Below, piece by piece: positions 24,037 through 32,053 of a stretch of 64,000 nucleotides of DNA (position 1 is the first letter of the stretch; each line of letters opens with the position of its first letter). Where the stretch lies: contig CAAGLL010000007.1 of the NCBI GenBank assembly GCA_900770725.1, forward strand, positions 41,726-105,725. Direction: 5' to 3'. The position numbers and the translations under genes were made by a program. This DNA is from an uncultured Succinivibrio sp. (GTDB lineage: Bacteria > Pseudomonadota > Gammaproteobacteria > Enterobacterales > Succinivibrionaceae). A model generated the notes under the pieces. The model saw only the letters and a program-made list of their open reading frames with translations, had not been told where the DNA came from and made no database searches.

Positions 24037-26250
24037 TCAGCGGGCCTGCCTTGATGAGAGGAGGAGCAGCGCGGCGCAGGCGATCTCCAATAGCGCGAGC
24101 GCTGCGAAGGCGTGCGTGGCGCCGCCTGCGGTGACCAGAAGCGAGATCGCAAGCGGGCCTGCGAACTGCCCGATCCTGATGAACACGTCAAGCAGCACGA
24201 GGGTCTGGGCCGGATCCCCGGCGCTCCCAGCCGTCACTGCGGCAGGCTGGCCGCTTTCGCACAGCGCCGCGCAAAGCCCCAGGAAGAGCAGGCTTGCGGC
24301 GGCGGCCGCAAGCGGGCTTGGGATGATGAGCGACGAAAGGGCGAGCGCTGCGAACAGCCCGCCCAGGCACAGTGCGCGGCTCTTGTTTCGCACCCTGTCG
24401 ATGAGCCTTCCTGCAAGGGGCGAGAGCAGCGAGACCGTGAGCGCGTAGATGAGCGTGAGCTCGCCCACCACCGACGAGCCGTAGCCGCCGCGGTTTATGA
24501 GCACCGGCACGAAGAAGTTGAAGATCCCGGTCACTGCCGCGCCGTAGGGCAGCACGTTGAAGATCATGAGCCTTAGGAAGCCAGGATCCCTGAGGATGCG
24601 CAAGGCGCCGCCCCTGCGTGGATGCGCGCAGGCTGGAGCCTTGTCCTTCTTTTCGCCGAAGGCCTGGCGCATCCTCAGGGCGCAGGCAAGCGGGAGCAGG
24701 AGGACAGCGCAGGAGATCGCGAAGACCGCGCGGTAGCCCAGGATGTCGGCGGCGATGCCGCCCATCACGCAGCCGCAGACCGTGCCTGCAAAGAGCGATG
24801 AGAACACCGCCCCCAGTCCCTGGCCGCTCGAGCCTGCCTTCGAGGCGCTCACTGCAAAGACCTGCATGCCGATGATGAAGAAGCCGTAGCCCAGGCCGTA
24901 GCAGAGGCGCGAGGCGATGAAGGCAGGGGCCGAGGGGGCGAGCGCGCACCCTGCCATCGCCGCGCAGGCAAGCACGATGCCCAATGGCAGCAGCGCCTCC
25001 CATCTTGAGGCGAGGGCGGGCCTTAAGAGCATGAGCAGCGAGGCTGCGAGCACGGCTGCCATGTCCGCGCTCACCGGCAGGCTCATCATGATCTCCGGGC
25101 TGAGCAATGACTGGCCCCTGGCAAGCTCCCTCATGAAAAGCGGCACGATGCAAAGGGGCATGTACATGCCCGTTACCGCAAAGAAACCCATGGCAGCCCC
25201 GATCCCAAGCGGGCTTCTTGCGCCAAGCCTTGCTCTTCCAAGCAGCAGCCCCGATGCGAAGGCGTCAGAGCGCAGCGCGGTGATGACCGCCACGCTTGCC
25301 AGGGCCAGGGTGTCGAAGATGTAGGAGAGCAGAAGATGCCTCACCGCCTCCATGTCAAGGCTCGAGCGCACCTGCGCCACGGGCTGGCGGCGCGGCCCGG
25401 TCACGTCAAGCAGTGTGCCGCCGCGGTCCATCGCCCCGGAGGATGCGAGCACCGTGCCGCCAGAGAGCGTGATGCTCAATGAGCAGGGGAGGCCCGCGTT
25501 GCCGCGGATCTCGGAGATGGCGCTGTCAAGCCCCGCGATCCCGCCTACATCCACCCCCATGCGCGCAAGCCTTGAGAGCTCGCGCACCAATCCGTATCCA
25601 ACTCCGGCCTCAAGCGAGGTGATCCTGGCCTCGAAGGCGTCGTAGGCCTGGGGCGCCACGAGCGCGGCGCCCAGGCACTGGCTTAGGAGCAGCGAGGCAA
25701 CGCGCCATTTGGCGCCACGCGCCCAGGAGGCGGGGAGCGCAAGCAGCAGCGCGCCGAAGGCCGCGGCGATCAAGGCTGAGAGCAGGATCTTGAATGAGAG
25801 ATCCTGGAAGCTTCCCGCAACAGGCTTTGAAGGCAGGCCTCCGATGTAGCCTGCGACTTTGCCCTTGGCGTCGTAAAAGGGCCTTGAGGCGTAGGCCTTG
25901 CCTCCTGCCTCAAGCGCGCCTGAGGCGGTCCTTGAGGGATCGGCCGGGGCCTTGCCGACGGCGCAGCGCTCCCCTTGCGCATCGCACACGAAGATCGAGC
26001 TTGCGCGAGCTTCAAGCCTCTGCACGTCGTCTTCCAGCGCGGGGAACTTGTCGGGGGTCCTGCCGATGCGCATTGCCATCGTGAGCTTGAGCGCCTCCTG
26101 GTTGAACTCGAGCGAGGCCATCTCGAAGGCGGTCTTCGAGGCAAAGGAGCTCAGGAAATAGATGGTGAGCAGCGCGAAGAGCAGTTGCGCGACGGCGAGC
26201 GTGAGCATGGCGCCCTTGGGCAGGGCGCGCAGGTAGGAAGGGATCCTCAT
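24037..26250 (-). CDS. MFS transporter-like protein with N-terminal periplasmic sensor region
   Basis: A 737-residue membrane protein with two parts. The N-terminal 330 or so residues carry a membrane helix (about 15-36), a periplasmic segment with Cache-like features (to about 145, including YASRPFYDAKGKVAGYIGG), two further membrane helices and a second periplasmic segment to about 310. The rest is a 12-helix major facilitator domain with PLAGRLIDRVRNKSR as the loop signature. ATG 26250 is preceded by GGGGAGG on the coding strand. It lies between sctST and sctQR on the opposite strand. It could be a transporter whose activity is gated by a ligand, or a receptor; the substrate is unknown. 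Confidence 0.82.
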   Translation of the reverse strand: MRIPSYLRALPKGAMLTLAVAQLLFALLTIYFLSSFASKTAFEMASLEFNQEALKLTMAMRIGRTPDKFPALEDDVQRLEARASSIFVCDAQGERCAVGKAPADPSRTASGALEAGGKAYASRPFYDAKGKVAGYIGGLPSKPVAGSFQDLSFKILLSALIAAAFGALLLALPASWARGAKWRVASLLLSQCLGAALVAPQAYDAFEARITSLEAGVGYGLVRELSRLARMGVDVGGIAGLDSAISEIRGNAGLPCSLSITLSGGTVLASSGAMDRGGTLLDVTGPRRQPVAQVRSSLDMEAVRHLLLSYIFDTLALASVAVITALRSDAFASGLLLGRARLGARSPLGIGAAMGFFAVTGMYMPLCIVPLFMRELARGQSLLSPEIMMSLPVSADMAAVLAASLLMLLRPALASRWEALLPLGIVLACAAMAGCALAPSAPAFIASRLCYGLGYGFFIIGMQVFAVSASKAGSSGQGLGAVFSSLFAGTVCGCVMGGIAADILGYRAVFAISCAVLLLPLACALRMRQAFGEKKDKAPACAHPRRGGALRILRDPGFLRLMIFNVLPYGAAVTGIFNFFVPVLINRGGYGSSVVGELTLIYALTVSLLSPLAGRLIDRVRNKSRALCLGGLFAALALSSLIIPSPLAAAAASLLFLGLCAALCESGQPAAVTAGSAGDPAQTLVLLDVFIRIGQFAGPLAISLLVTAGGATHAFAALALLEIACAALLLLSSRQAR

Positions 26251-26417
26251 GCGGGCCTCCCCTGCCTCCGGGCCTGGTAACAATGCTCCTCGCGCAAGCT
26301 TCCTCCGCCTTGTGGTTTGATCCTGCCATCAATTCTAGCAAGGAGGCCCTGTGCGCCGGGTCCTGGTATGGCAAAAACTTGCTCGCGTAGGATAAAATCA
26401 CGAAAGGATCAGATGCA

Positions 26418-27440
26418 TTGAAGCACCCCAAGATGGATGACAACCCGCCGATTTTCGAGTATGGAAGCTTAAGCCCGCAGAAGGCCAGGCTGTTGAACCT
26501 GGCAAACCGCGTCCTGCCCCCAGGCGGCGCCATCTCCATCCATCCCTTCGCCGCTGCGGCAGCTGACCCCGCAGCCACGCTCTTGCTTTCAGGATCGTTT
26601 GGCAGCGCGACTTTGAGCGCGCTCGCTGAAGGCTTTCTTCCAGCAGTCGATCCCCGCCTTGCAGATGCCGGGGTTGAAATCCCCATGGCGCTCAAGTGCG
26701 CAGCCCTCGCCACATTCCTAAAGCCGCTTTTGGATAATGCCGCATCGCTTCTTGGATCTGAGATCTCGCTTGGCATGGCTGATCCAGAAAAGCCGCTTTT
26801 CGTGTCGGATCTCTTCGTGGACTTCACGGCAGGTTCAGGCGGCGTCGCGCTCCCGCTGCGCCTGGGGCTTTGCGACGAGCGGAGCCTTGAGGGGATCCTG
26901 GCCGTCCTGGGCGCCCTGCCGCCATGCCACGACGCGGCCCTGGCCGCGGGCCTTGAGTGCGAGATGCGCTTTCTATGCGGCAAGGCCCGCATAAGCCCTT
27001 TGGAATACCGCGCGCTTTCCGAGGGCGACGTGCTGGTAGCCTGCGAGGACTACGTCTCATCGCGCACCCTGAGGGCCGAGCTTGGGGCCAGGGGCTGCCT
27101 CTTCAAGATAATGGAGGGCGGGGCGCTGGCCCTGGAGTCGTTTTTTGCAACAGAGGATTCGGACATGGCAGATTCACAGAACGCTCCTGCGCCGTCAGGG
27201 CAGCAGGGCGCAGGCCAGGAAGTGGCACTTCCCGACTTCGAGGTGCGCATGGAGCTCGGCTCCTGCCTCATGAGCGCGGGGGACATCTCCGCGCTCAAGC
27301 AGGGCTCGGTCATAAGCGCCGGGATCAGCATGGACGCCCCGGTGAAGCTGCGCTGCGGCTCCAAGGTCTTCGCGCGCGGCAGGCTCGTCGACCTGGGCGG
27401 GACGCTCGGCGTGCAGATAGTCTCGATGGGCGAGGGCTGA
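26418..27440 (+). CDS. sctQ: Type III secretion cytoplasmic ring protein SctQ
   Basis: Sorting-platform (C-ring) protein, 340 residues. A divergent N-terminal two-thirds is followed by a C-terminal SpoA domain from about residue 265 (LPDFEVRMELGSCLMSAGDI ... SMDAPVKLRCGSKVFARGRL). AAAGGA at 26402-26407 suits TTG 26418; ATG 26433 is an alternative. An internal ribosome site and ATG at 27165 would give a separate SctQ C-terminal product (see its own entry). The stop is 7 bases from sctR. Confidence 0.93.
   Translation: MKHPKMDDNPPIFEYGSLSPQKARLLNLANRVLPPGGAISIHPFAAAAADPAATLLLSGSFGSATLSALAEGFLPAVDPRLADAGVEIPMALKCAALATFLKPLLDNAASLLGSEISLGMADPEKPLFVSDLFVDFTAGSGGVALPLRLGLCDERSLEGILAVLGALPPCHDAALAAGLECEMRFLCGKARISPLEYRALSEGDVLVACEDYVSSRTLRAELGARGCLFKIMEGGALALESFFATEDSDMADSQNAPAPSGQQGAGQEVALPDFEVRMELGSCLMSAGDISALKQGSVISAGISMDAPVKLRCGSKVFARGRLVDLGGTLGVQIVSMGEG
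27165..27440 (+). CDS. Predicted SctQ-C short form from internal start
   Basis: ATG 27165 inside sctQ has AGAGGA at 27152-27157, seven bases upstream, and begins just after the N-terminal domain and before the SpoA domain. Translation here gives 91 residues, about the size of YscQ-C in Yersinia, which is made from an internal start and binds the full-length protein. This is inferred from the site and the known family habit, not demonstrated. Confidence 0.55.
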   Translation: MADSQNAPAPSGQQGAGQEVALPDFEVRMELGSCLMSAGDISALKQGSVISAGISMDAPVKLRCGSKVFARGRLVDLGGTLGVQIVSMGEG

Positions 27441-27447
27441 GGCGCCG

Positions 27448-28119
27448 ATGGACGGGAGCATTGCCCAGGGAGGGCTCAATCCCTTCAGCATGATCCTGCT
27501 GGTGGCGGTCATGGGGCTGGTGCCGTTCCTGCTCACCGTTGTCACCTCCTACTGCAAGATCTACGTGGTCATAAGCCTGGTGCGCAACGCCCTGGGCGTG
27601 CAGCAGGTTCCTCCCACCATGGTGCTCTCGGCGCTGGCGATGATCCTCACGGTCTTCGTGATGGCCCCGGTGGGCAAGCAGACCTACGACGAGATAAAGG
27701 CGATGCCGCCGGTGCAGGAGATTACGGTGGACTCGCTCTCAGTTGCCGCCGACAGCGTCTCAGGCCCCATGCGGTCCTTCCTCAAGGCCAACAGCGACGA
27801 GCGCGTGACCGCCGCCTTCGTCAAGGCATCCGAGACGCTCTGGCCCAAGGAGCTGCGCGGCAGCTTCTCGAAGGACAGCCTGCTCTTCACGGTGCCGTCC
27901 TTCGTCATAACCGAGCTTACAAAGGCCTTCCAGATAGGCTTCCTGCTCTACCTCCCCTTCATCGCCATCGACCTCATCATCTCCAACATCCTGCTTGCCA
28001 TGGGCATGATGATGGTCTCGCCCATGGCCATCTCGCTGCCCTTCAAGCTCATGCTCTTCGTGACGCTGGACGGCTGGCTCAAGCTGAGCTCCGGGCTCAT
28101 GTACAGCTACTCCTATTAG
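27448..28119 (+). CDS. sctR: Type III secretion export protein SctR
   Basis: FliP-family export-gate protein, 223 residues. Membrane segments flank LTVVTSYCKIYVVISLVRNALG, QQVPPTMVLSALAMILT, the large periplasmic loop, and FVITELTKAFQIGFLLYLPF with DLIISNILLAMGMMMVSP. These are near-invariant SctR blocks. It ends the sctQR unit and is followed by a strong terminator. Confidence 0.98.
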   Translation: MDGSIAQGGLNPFSMILLVAVMGLVPFLLTVVTSYCKIYVVISLVRNALGVQQVPPTMVLSALAMILTVFVMAPVGKQTYDEIKAMPPVQEITVDSLSVAADSVSGPMRSFLKANSDERVTAAFVKASETLWPKELRGSFSKDSLLFTVPSFVITELTKAFQIGFLLYLPFIAIDLIISNILLAMGMMMVSPMAISLPFKLMLFVTLDGWLKLSSGLMYSYSY

Positions 28120-28156
28120 GCAGAAGAACCGATCGCGCGCCAATTGGCGCGCAAAT

Positions 28157-28182
28157 AAAAACCCGGCTCGCGCCGGGTTTTT
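28157..28182. terminator. Bidirectional Rho-independent terminator
   Basis: Perfect 11-base stem (AAAAACCCGGC / GCCGGGTTTTT) with a 4-base loop and T or A runs on both sides, between sctR and the convergent sseB-like gene. It should end transcription in both directions. A GCGCGCCAATTGGCGCGC palindrome lies just upstream at 28135-28152. Confidence 0.92.
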
Positions 28183-28199
28183 CAGCCTCAGGCCAGGAC

Positions 28200-28709
28200 T
28201 TACTGGCCGCGGGCGATGTTGGTGAGCACCTGGTTTGCCGAGCTGATGGCGCTTGAGGCGCCCTGCACGTAGGAGTTGTACTGGCCTATGTAGTCCTGCA
28301 CGAAGACCATCTGCTGCTGGATGGACGAGGTGGCGGTTTCGGACTTTGACTGCAGGTTCTCGATCATGGTCTGGATTTCGACCTTGGTCGGCGAGGTGCC
28401 CTTGATCGAGGATGGCACGTCGCACTTGGCCTTGACGTCGTTGAGCAGCGATCCGATATCCTTGGTGTCCTCGTCCTTGCTCAGGCCGCTCTTGGCGTTG
28501 CGCAACTGCGCGATGAGCTCCGAGTACTCCTTGGCCTGGGCCTGGGACTCCTTGATGTCCTCGATGTAGCCTAGCGCGTTGTCCTTCATGGTCTGCCCAA
28601 GCTCCATCTGGAGCATGGCGAAGGCCATCTGCACGCTGACGGCGCCGGAGCAGGAGGTTTCAGAAACGCTGCTTGCGGCATTGGTGTTGATCGCGATGTT
28701 GTCGCTCAT
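28200..28709 (-). CDS. EspA/SseB-like T3SS extracellular filament or tip subunit (candidate)
   Basis: A 169-residue helical, Ser/Gln-rich protein without signal peptide or membrane segment. An N-terminal helix (VSVQMAFAMLQMELGQTMKD) and a long C-terminal coiled coil (MVFVQDYIGQYNSYVQGASS) are separated by a variable middle, the EspA/SseB plan. It shares no clear block with LcrV. GAGAGGAT is well placed before ATG 28709. The upstream gene resembles the SseA chaperone, giving the SPI-2 sseA-sseB order. If correct, it caps or extends the SctF needle. A secreted effector is the alternative. Confidence 0.55.
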   Translation of the reverse strand: MSDNIAINTNAASSVSETSCSGAVSVQMAFAMLQMELGQTMKDNALGYIEDIKESQAQAKEYSELIAQLRNAKSGLSKDEDTKDIGSLLNDVKAKCDVPSSIKGTSPTKVEIQTMIENLQSKSETATSSIQQQMVFVQDYIGQYNSYVQGASSAISSANQVLTNIARGQ

Positions 28710-28745
28710 GAATTTAATCCTCTCTCTTGGATGGCTCTCATGGTG

Positions 28746-29018
28746 TCAGACCATCAGCCCGCGCCTTCTGGCAGGGGCCTTGCCTGAGGAAGACTGGCTG
28801 CGCGACTCGTATTCGGCGCGGCGGCGGCCGCCTTCGTCCTCGGCCTCCTTCTTGGCCTTCTCGACGAGCGCGTCAAGCTCCGCGCCCCCCGCCTGCTTGG
28901 GGTCGAAGCCTGCGGGGATCGACTTCTTGATCTCCTCGCACTTGGCATCGAGATCTGCTATTTCCATCTCGAGCGCGCCGATCTCGGCGATGCTCTCTTC
29001 CAACGCTGATTCACTCAT
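28746..29018 (-). CDS. SseA-like T3SS chaperone (candidate)
   Basis: Small charged coiled-coil protein of 90 residues. The pattern of a first helix (LEESIAEIGALEMEIADLDA), a short IPAGFDPKQAGG turn, a second helix and a basic tail parallels SseA/CesA chaperones, which also have a Pro/Gly turn and Lys/Arg-rich C-terminus. AGGAG precedes ATG 29018. It lies 36 bases ahead of the EspA/SseB-like gene, which it probably keeps soluble. Identification rests on layout and order; identity is low. Confidence 0.5.
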   Translation of the reverse strand: MSESALEESIAEIGALEMEIADLDAKCEEIKKSIPAGFDPKQAGGAELDALVEKAKKEAEDEGGRRRAEYESRSQSSSGKAPARRRGLMV

Positions 29019-29090
29019 GAGGTGTCTCCTGTCTTCATGTTATGGATCAGGCGCGCTCGCGCGGCCTTTCATGACTTAATTTCTAGCAGT

Positions 29091-29104
29091 AATTAGACAG
29101 TTTT
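29091..29104 (+). repeat. Direct repeat, copy 1
   Basis: AATTAGACAGTTTT occurs here and again exactly 50 bases downstream. Function unknown. Confidence 0.7.
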
Positions 29105-29140
29105 TCCAACCAACGATTTGTGCAATGGGATCTAGGTCTA

Positions 29141-29154
29141 AATTAGACAGTTTT
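29141..29154 (+). repeat. Direct repeat, copy 2
   Basis: Second copy of AATTAGACAGTTTT. It overlaps a 13-base inverted repeat, GTCTAAATTAGAC (29136-29148). Confidence 0.7.
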
Positions 29155-29361
29155 GTGTTCCAAAATTGGATGTGAATCACGCTAAAGCGCTTATGAAATG
29201 GCGGCTGCCAGAAAACAGCGGGCAAAAAAGTGCAGTTTTGGAAAATCCCGAAAACTCCGAAAGTAGGGGGATAAAAAGTCAATTTTGTAGAGATTTGGAC
29301 GTAAAGCTGATGCCGAAGGCAGGCAAAAATAAAGCCGGCATCGAAAGCCAGCTACGTGAGG

Positions 29362-29438
29362 TGGTCGGTGATGTGGGATTTGAACCCACGGCCCCTACCT
29401 CCCTAAGATAGTGCGCTACCAGGCTGCGCCAATCACCG
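29362..29438 (-). tRNA. tRNA-Pro(AGG)
   Basis: A 77-base tRNA with encoded CCA. Every arm folds: acceptor CGGTGAT/ATCACCG, D-arm GCGC, anticodon stem CTATC/GGTAG with loop TTAGGGA, T-arm GTGGG/CCCAC. Aligned base by base with Escherichia coli proK, the first 27 bases are identical and the anticodon reads AGG. A34 is rare in bacterial tRNAs outside tRNA-Arg(ACG). Confidence 0.95.
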
Positions 29439-29448
29439 AACGGCGCTC

Positions 29449-29476
29449 ATTATAGCAAAATTAACTTTCGGTGCAA
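29449..29476 (-). promoter_or_regulatory. Promoter of tRNA-Pro
   Basis: On the - strand TTGCAC (29476-29471) and TATAAT (29454-29449) are 16 bases apart. The predicted start is a few bases before the tRNA 5' end at 29438. Confidence 0.75.
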
Positions 29477-29597
29477 GTTTTGATCGAGCCTGCTCGCAAC
29501 CTTCATCGGGAGATGCCTTGCGGCGCGGTCCAGCCAGGGAGCGCTCTTGCTTGGCAAGGCAGGATCCCTCCAGCGCAGCCGCCTTCAGCGTCCAGCC

Positions 29598-30891
29598 TTA
29601 GCCCTGATTTGAGGCGCACTCCAGGAACATGGAGCGCACAGACTCGTTGGGGCAGCGCAGGCAGGTTGCCGCAAACTCCCGGCTCGTTTGCGGATCCACC
29701 GTGAGGAAACCTGAATAGGCGAGCGTCCAGACTGCCTCGTTAAGCCCAAGCTGGCCTGCGCAACCAGGCATGAGCGCGCCAGGTGCCCGGACAGGCAGGG
29801 CATCGCGCCCTGCAACGCTGTCGAGGATGCGCTTGCGGGCACGCGGCAGGCAGCGATCCAGCACTTGCCTCAGCCTTTCCGCATCGCAGCAGCCTGCGGT
29901 CTTGCTAGCCTCCTGGATGCTGCCCGAAGCCAGAAGCTTGCCCAGGAATGACCGGCACGAGGCCGGGTTGAAGAGCCGCTCGGAGCCGTACTCGGAAAAG
30001 GCGTACCCGCCGCAGCGCCTTTCCATCGCCTCCATGGCGCCGGCCTTGGAAATGCCCTTGAGCGCGCCGAAGGCCGCCGCCTCATCGACCACCTGCGACA
30101 ACTCTCCGCGCGTGAAGCCTGCCATCGAGCTGAAGAGCGGGAGATCGCTGATGTCAGTTGCGATGTTGAAGCCTGAGGTCAGGGAGTCGAGGGACACGGC
30201 GGCGACGCCGGTGAGGAAAATCCTCTCTATGGGCTTTGAGTCGTCATCCTGCCCGAAGAACTGCTTGAGCACTGCATAGAACGCCTTGATGTAGTCAAGG
30301 CGCCAGCGCGCAGACGGGGACTCTCTTGCGCATGCGTCCGGGCCTTTTGCGAGGAAGCCCGCGAAGCGGTCATAGTCGTCGATGATCACGTAGATCTTTT
30401 CGCCATTGGCTGCCTGCAACGCGAAATTGCAAAGAAAGAGGCCCATCAGCTCGGATGGCGGCAAATGGAGGCTCGATTTGATTTCGTCCCTGGAAAGGCC
30501 CAGCGATGGATGGGTAGCGCCCGGAGAAGTCCATGATGCCGAGCGCAACCTTTCCGGCGAAGCTCTCCTCGGCAAGGCCCGGGTCCGGCGCGGGTGAAAA
30601 ATCAAAGCGCAGACAGCAGTACGAGCCGGCCCTGGGCGTCTTGTGCGACAGGATCCAGGTGCCACCGAAGTTCTCATCGAACCGGCTTGAAAGGCTCCTG
30701 TCGTAATAGCAGTCGAGCGTGCCTGCCAGAAAGGTCTTGCCGAAGCTGGGCGGGCGCAGGAACAGCAGGACGTTCGATCCCGCACCGCTTTCAAGCTGCG
30801 GGATGTACATGGTCTTGTCAACATAGGCAAGGCCGGCCTTCCTGGCCTCCGCGATTGAAAGGTTTGTAGTGCTGATGCTTTTAAAAGACAT
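29598..30891 (-). pseudogene. Frameshifted, truncated AAA-ATPase (AAA-ATPase-like/DUF1703 type)
   Basis: Remnant of the widespread AAA-ATPase plus PD-(D/E)XK nuclease family. The 5' frame from ATG 30891 (AGGAG upstream) holds LAYVDKTMYIP and a nucleotide-binding loop LRPPSFGKTFL. Near 30510-30545 the coding sense passes to another frame, which continues with IYVIIDDYDRFA (Walker B-like) and FLTGVAAVSLDSLTSGFNI. It stops after SVRSMFLECA, where intact members continue into the C-terminal nuclease domain. So there is one frameshift plus loss of the nuclease end, next to a tRNA. Confidence 0.85.
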
Positions 30892-30986
30892 GCTCACAGC
30901 TCCTGCAGTTGGCCTTTGGCGAAATTATACCTTAAGCAGGAGCCAGGCCCCTGCGCGCAGGCATGAGCGGTTGGCGCTGAGCGGCG

Positions 30987-31895
30987 CTAAGGAAGATCGG
31001 CCTCCGCCTCCCTCCTCGACGGCGACTGCCGAAAGAGGCTGGGGCTCTGTCCGCGGTAGCGCTTGAAGAGCTTTGCAAAATAGCAGGGATCGCTGAAGCC
31101 GCAGTTCTCGGCCACCTCGCCTATGCTCATCGTCCCCGACATCAGGAGGCCTGCCGCGCTCTCGACGCGGAAGGAGTTCAGGTACTCCATCGGGCGCTTG
31201 CCGGTGAGCTCGTGGAAGAACCTGCAGAAGTACTTGGGCGTCATGCCTGCAACCGCGGCCATGTCCTGCAAGGTTATCTGCCTCTGGTAGTTGTCGTGGA
31301 TGTAGCGGAAGAGCTTTGACACCTTGTCCAGGTGCTTGGCGTAGCGCTCGGGCATGGCCTCGGCGGTGAGGCGGTAGGCGCCCATGCTCTCGATCTGGCC
31401 GAAGAGCGCGAGCACCTGGGCCATGGCCAGCAGCGGCGAGCGGTGGGTGCCGGGGGAGGGCGGGGCCACCTCCGTGAACAGGCGGTCCACCGCCTCGCAC
31501 ACCTTGGGGGCCGAGTCGGCGCGGTAGCACTCGTTAATCAGGATTTGCCCGCGGCCGATGCGGCGCAGGAACGCCATCGGCGGCTTCTCGAGGTCCATGA
31601 GCATGTCGATGCTGAAGACCACGCAGCGGTAGACGGTGTCTTGCCCGCGCGGGGTGCCGCCGTGCACCACGTTGCCGGGGATGATGACGCAGTCGCCCTC
31701 GCCCAGGCTGTAGCGGCGCTCGTTCAAGCTGATGTCAAGACCACCTTTGACCACCTTTGAGATCTCAAGGGCGCTGTGGTAGTGGTAGGGCATCACGAAG
31801 CGCGGATGCTCCCGGTCGATGTAGTGGTAGTCAAAGGGAAATTCGAGCGTTCCGCGCGAGCGGTTCTCATGATATGCAGCTGGCAGTGCGGGCAT
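30987..31895 (-). CDS. AraC-family transcriptional regulator
   Basis: A 302-residue regulator. An N-terminal cupin (PYHYHSALEISKVVKGG, GEGDCVIIPGNVVHGG) is expected to bind a small ligand, and a C-terminal double helix-turn-helix carries DMAAVAGMTPKYFCRFFHEL and the family signature IGEVAENCGFSDPCYFAKLFKR. It is separated from the upstream DJ-1 gene by a 158-base gap. Target genes cannot be read from the sequence; the T3SS and fucose clusters are both within a few kilobases. Confidence 0.93.
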   Translation of the reverse strand: MPALPAAYHENRSRGTLEFPFDYHYIDREHPRFVMPYHYHSALEISKVVKGGLDISLNERRYSLGEGDCVIIPGNVVHGGTPRGQDTVYRCVVFSIDMLMDLEKPPMAFLRRIGRGQILINECYRADSAPKVCEAVDRLFTEVAPPSPGTHRSPLLAMAQVLALFGQIESMGAYRLTAEAMPERYAKHLDKVSKLFRYIHDNYQRQITLQDMAAVAGMTPKYFCRFFHELTGKRPMEYLNSFRVESAAGLLMSGTMSIGEVAENCGFSDPCYFAKLFKRYRGQSPSLFRQSPSRREAEADLP

Positions 31896-32053
31896 TGTCG
31901 CCTCCTGAAGCGAATATAGCTCAAGCGGTTGCGGCGTTTGGTGCGATCCCTCCCGCTTTTAAAAAGCGCCGCCGCCTAGGTCCGCCATGGTGGGAGGGGT
32001 ATCGGGGCGGCAGCGCAACCGCGCCATTGGTATGGCTGTGGCGGGGAAGGTAG

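Larger units (their letters stand above)
29019..29361. other. AT-rich intergenic region with short direct repeats
   Basis: A gap of 343 bases between the last T3SS-linked gene and tRNA-Pro, noticeably lower in GC than the flanks. It holds two direct repeats (separate entries) and no convincing gene. An open frame at 29166-29411 runs antisense through the tRNA and is not considered real. Confidence 0.6.

Noticed and set aside
26369..26382. Sigma-54-like TGGCA...TTGC element before sctQ
   Set aside because: Spacing between the GG and GC elements is one base too short, and no enhancer-binding protein gene is nearby.
29166..29411. Open frame of 81 codons ending in VGFEPTAPTS-like sequence
   Set aside because: Its 3' part is the antisense translation of the tRNA-Pro gene, a well-known false protein; no ribosome site.
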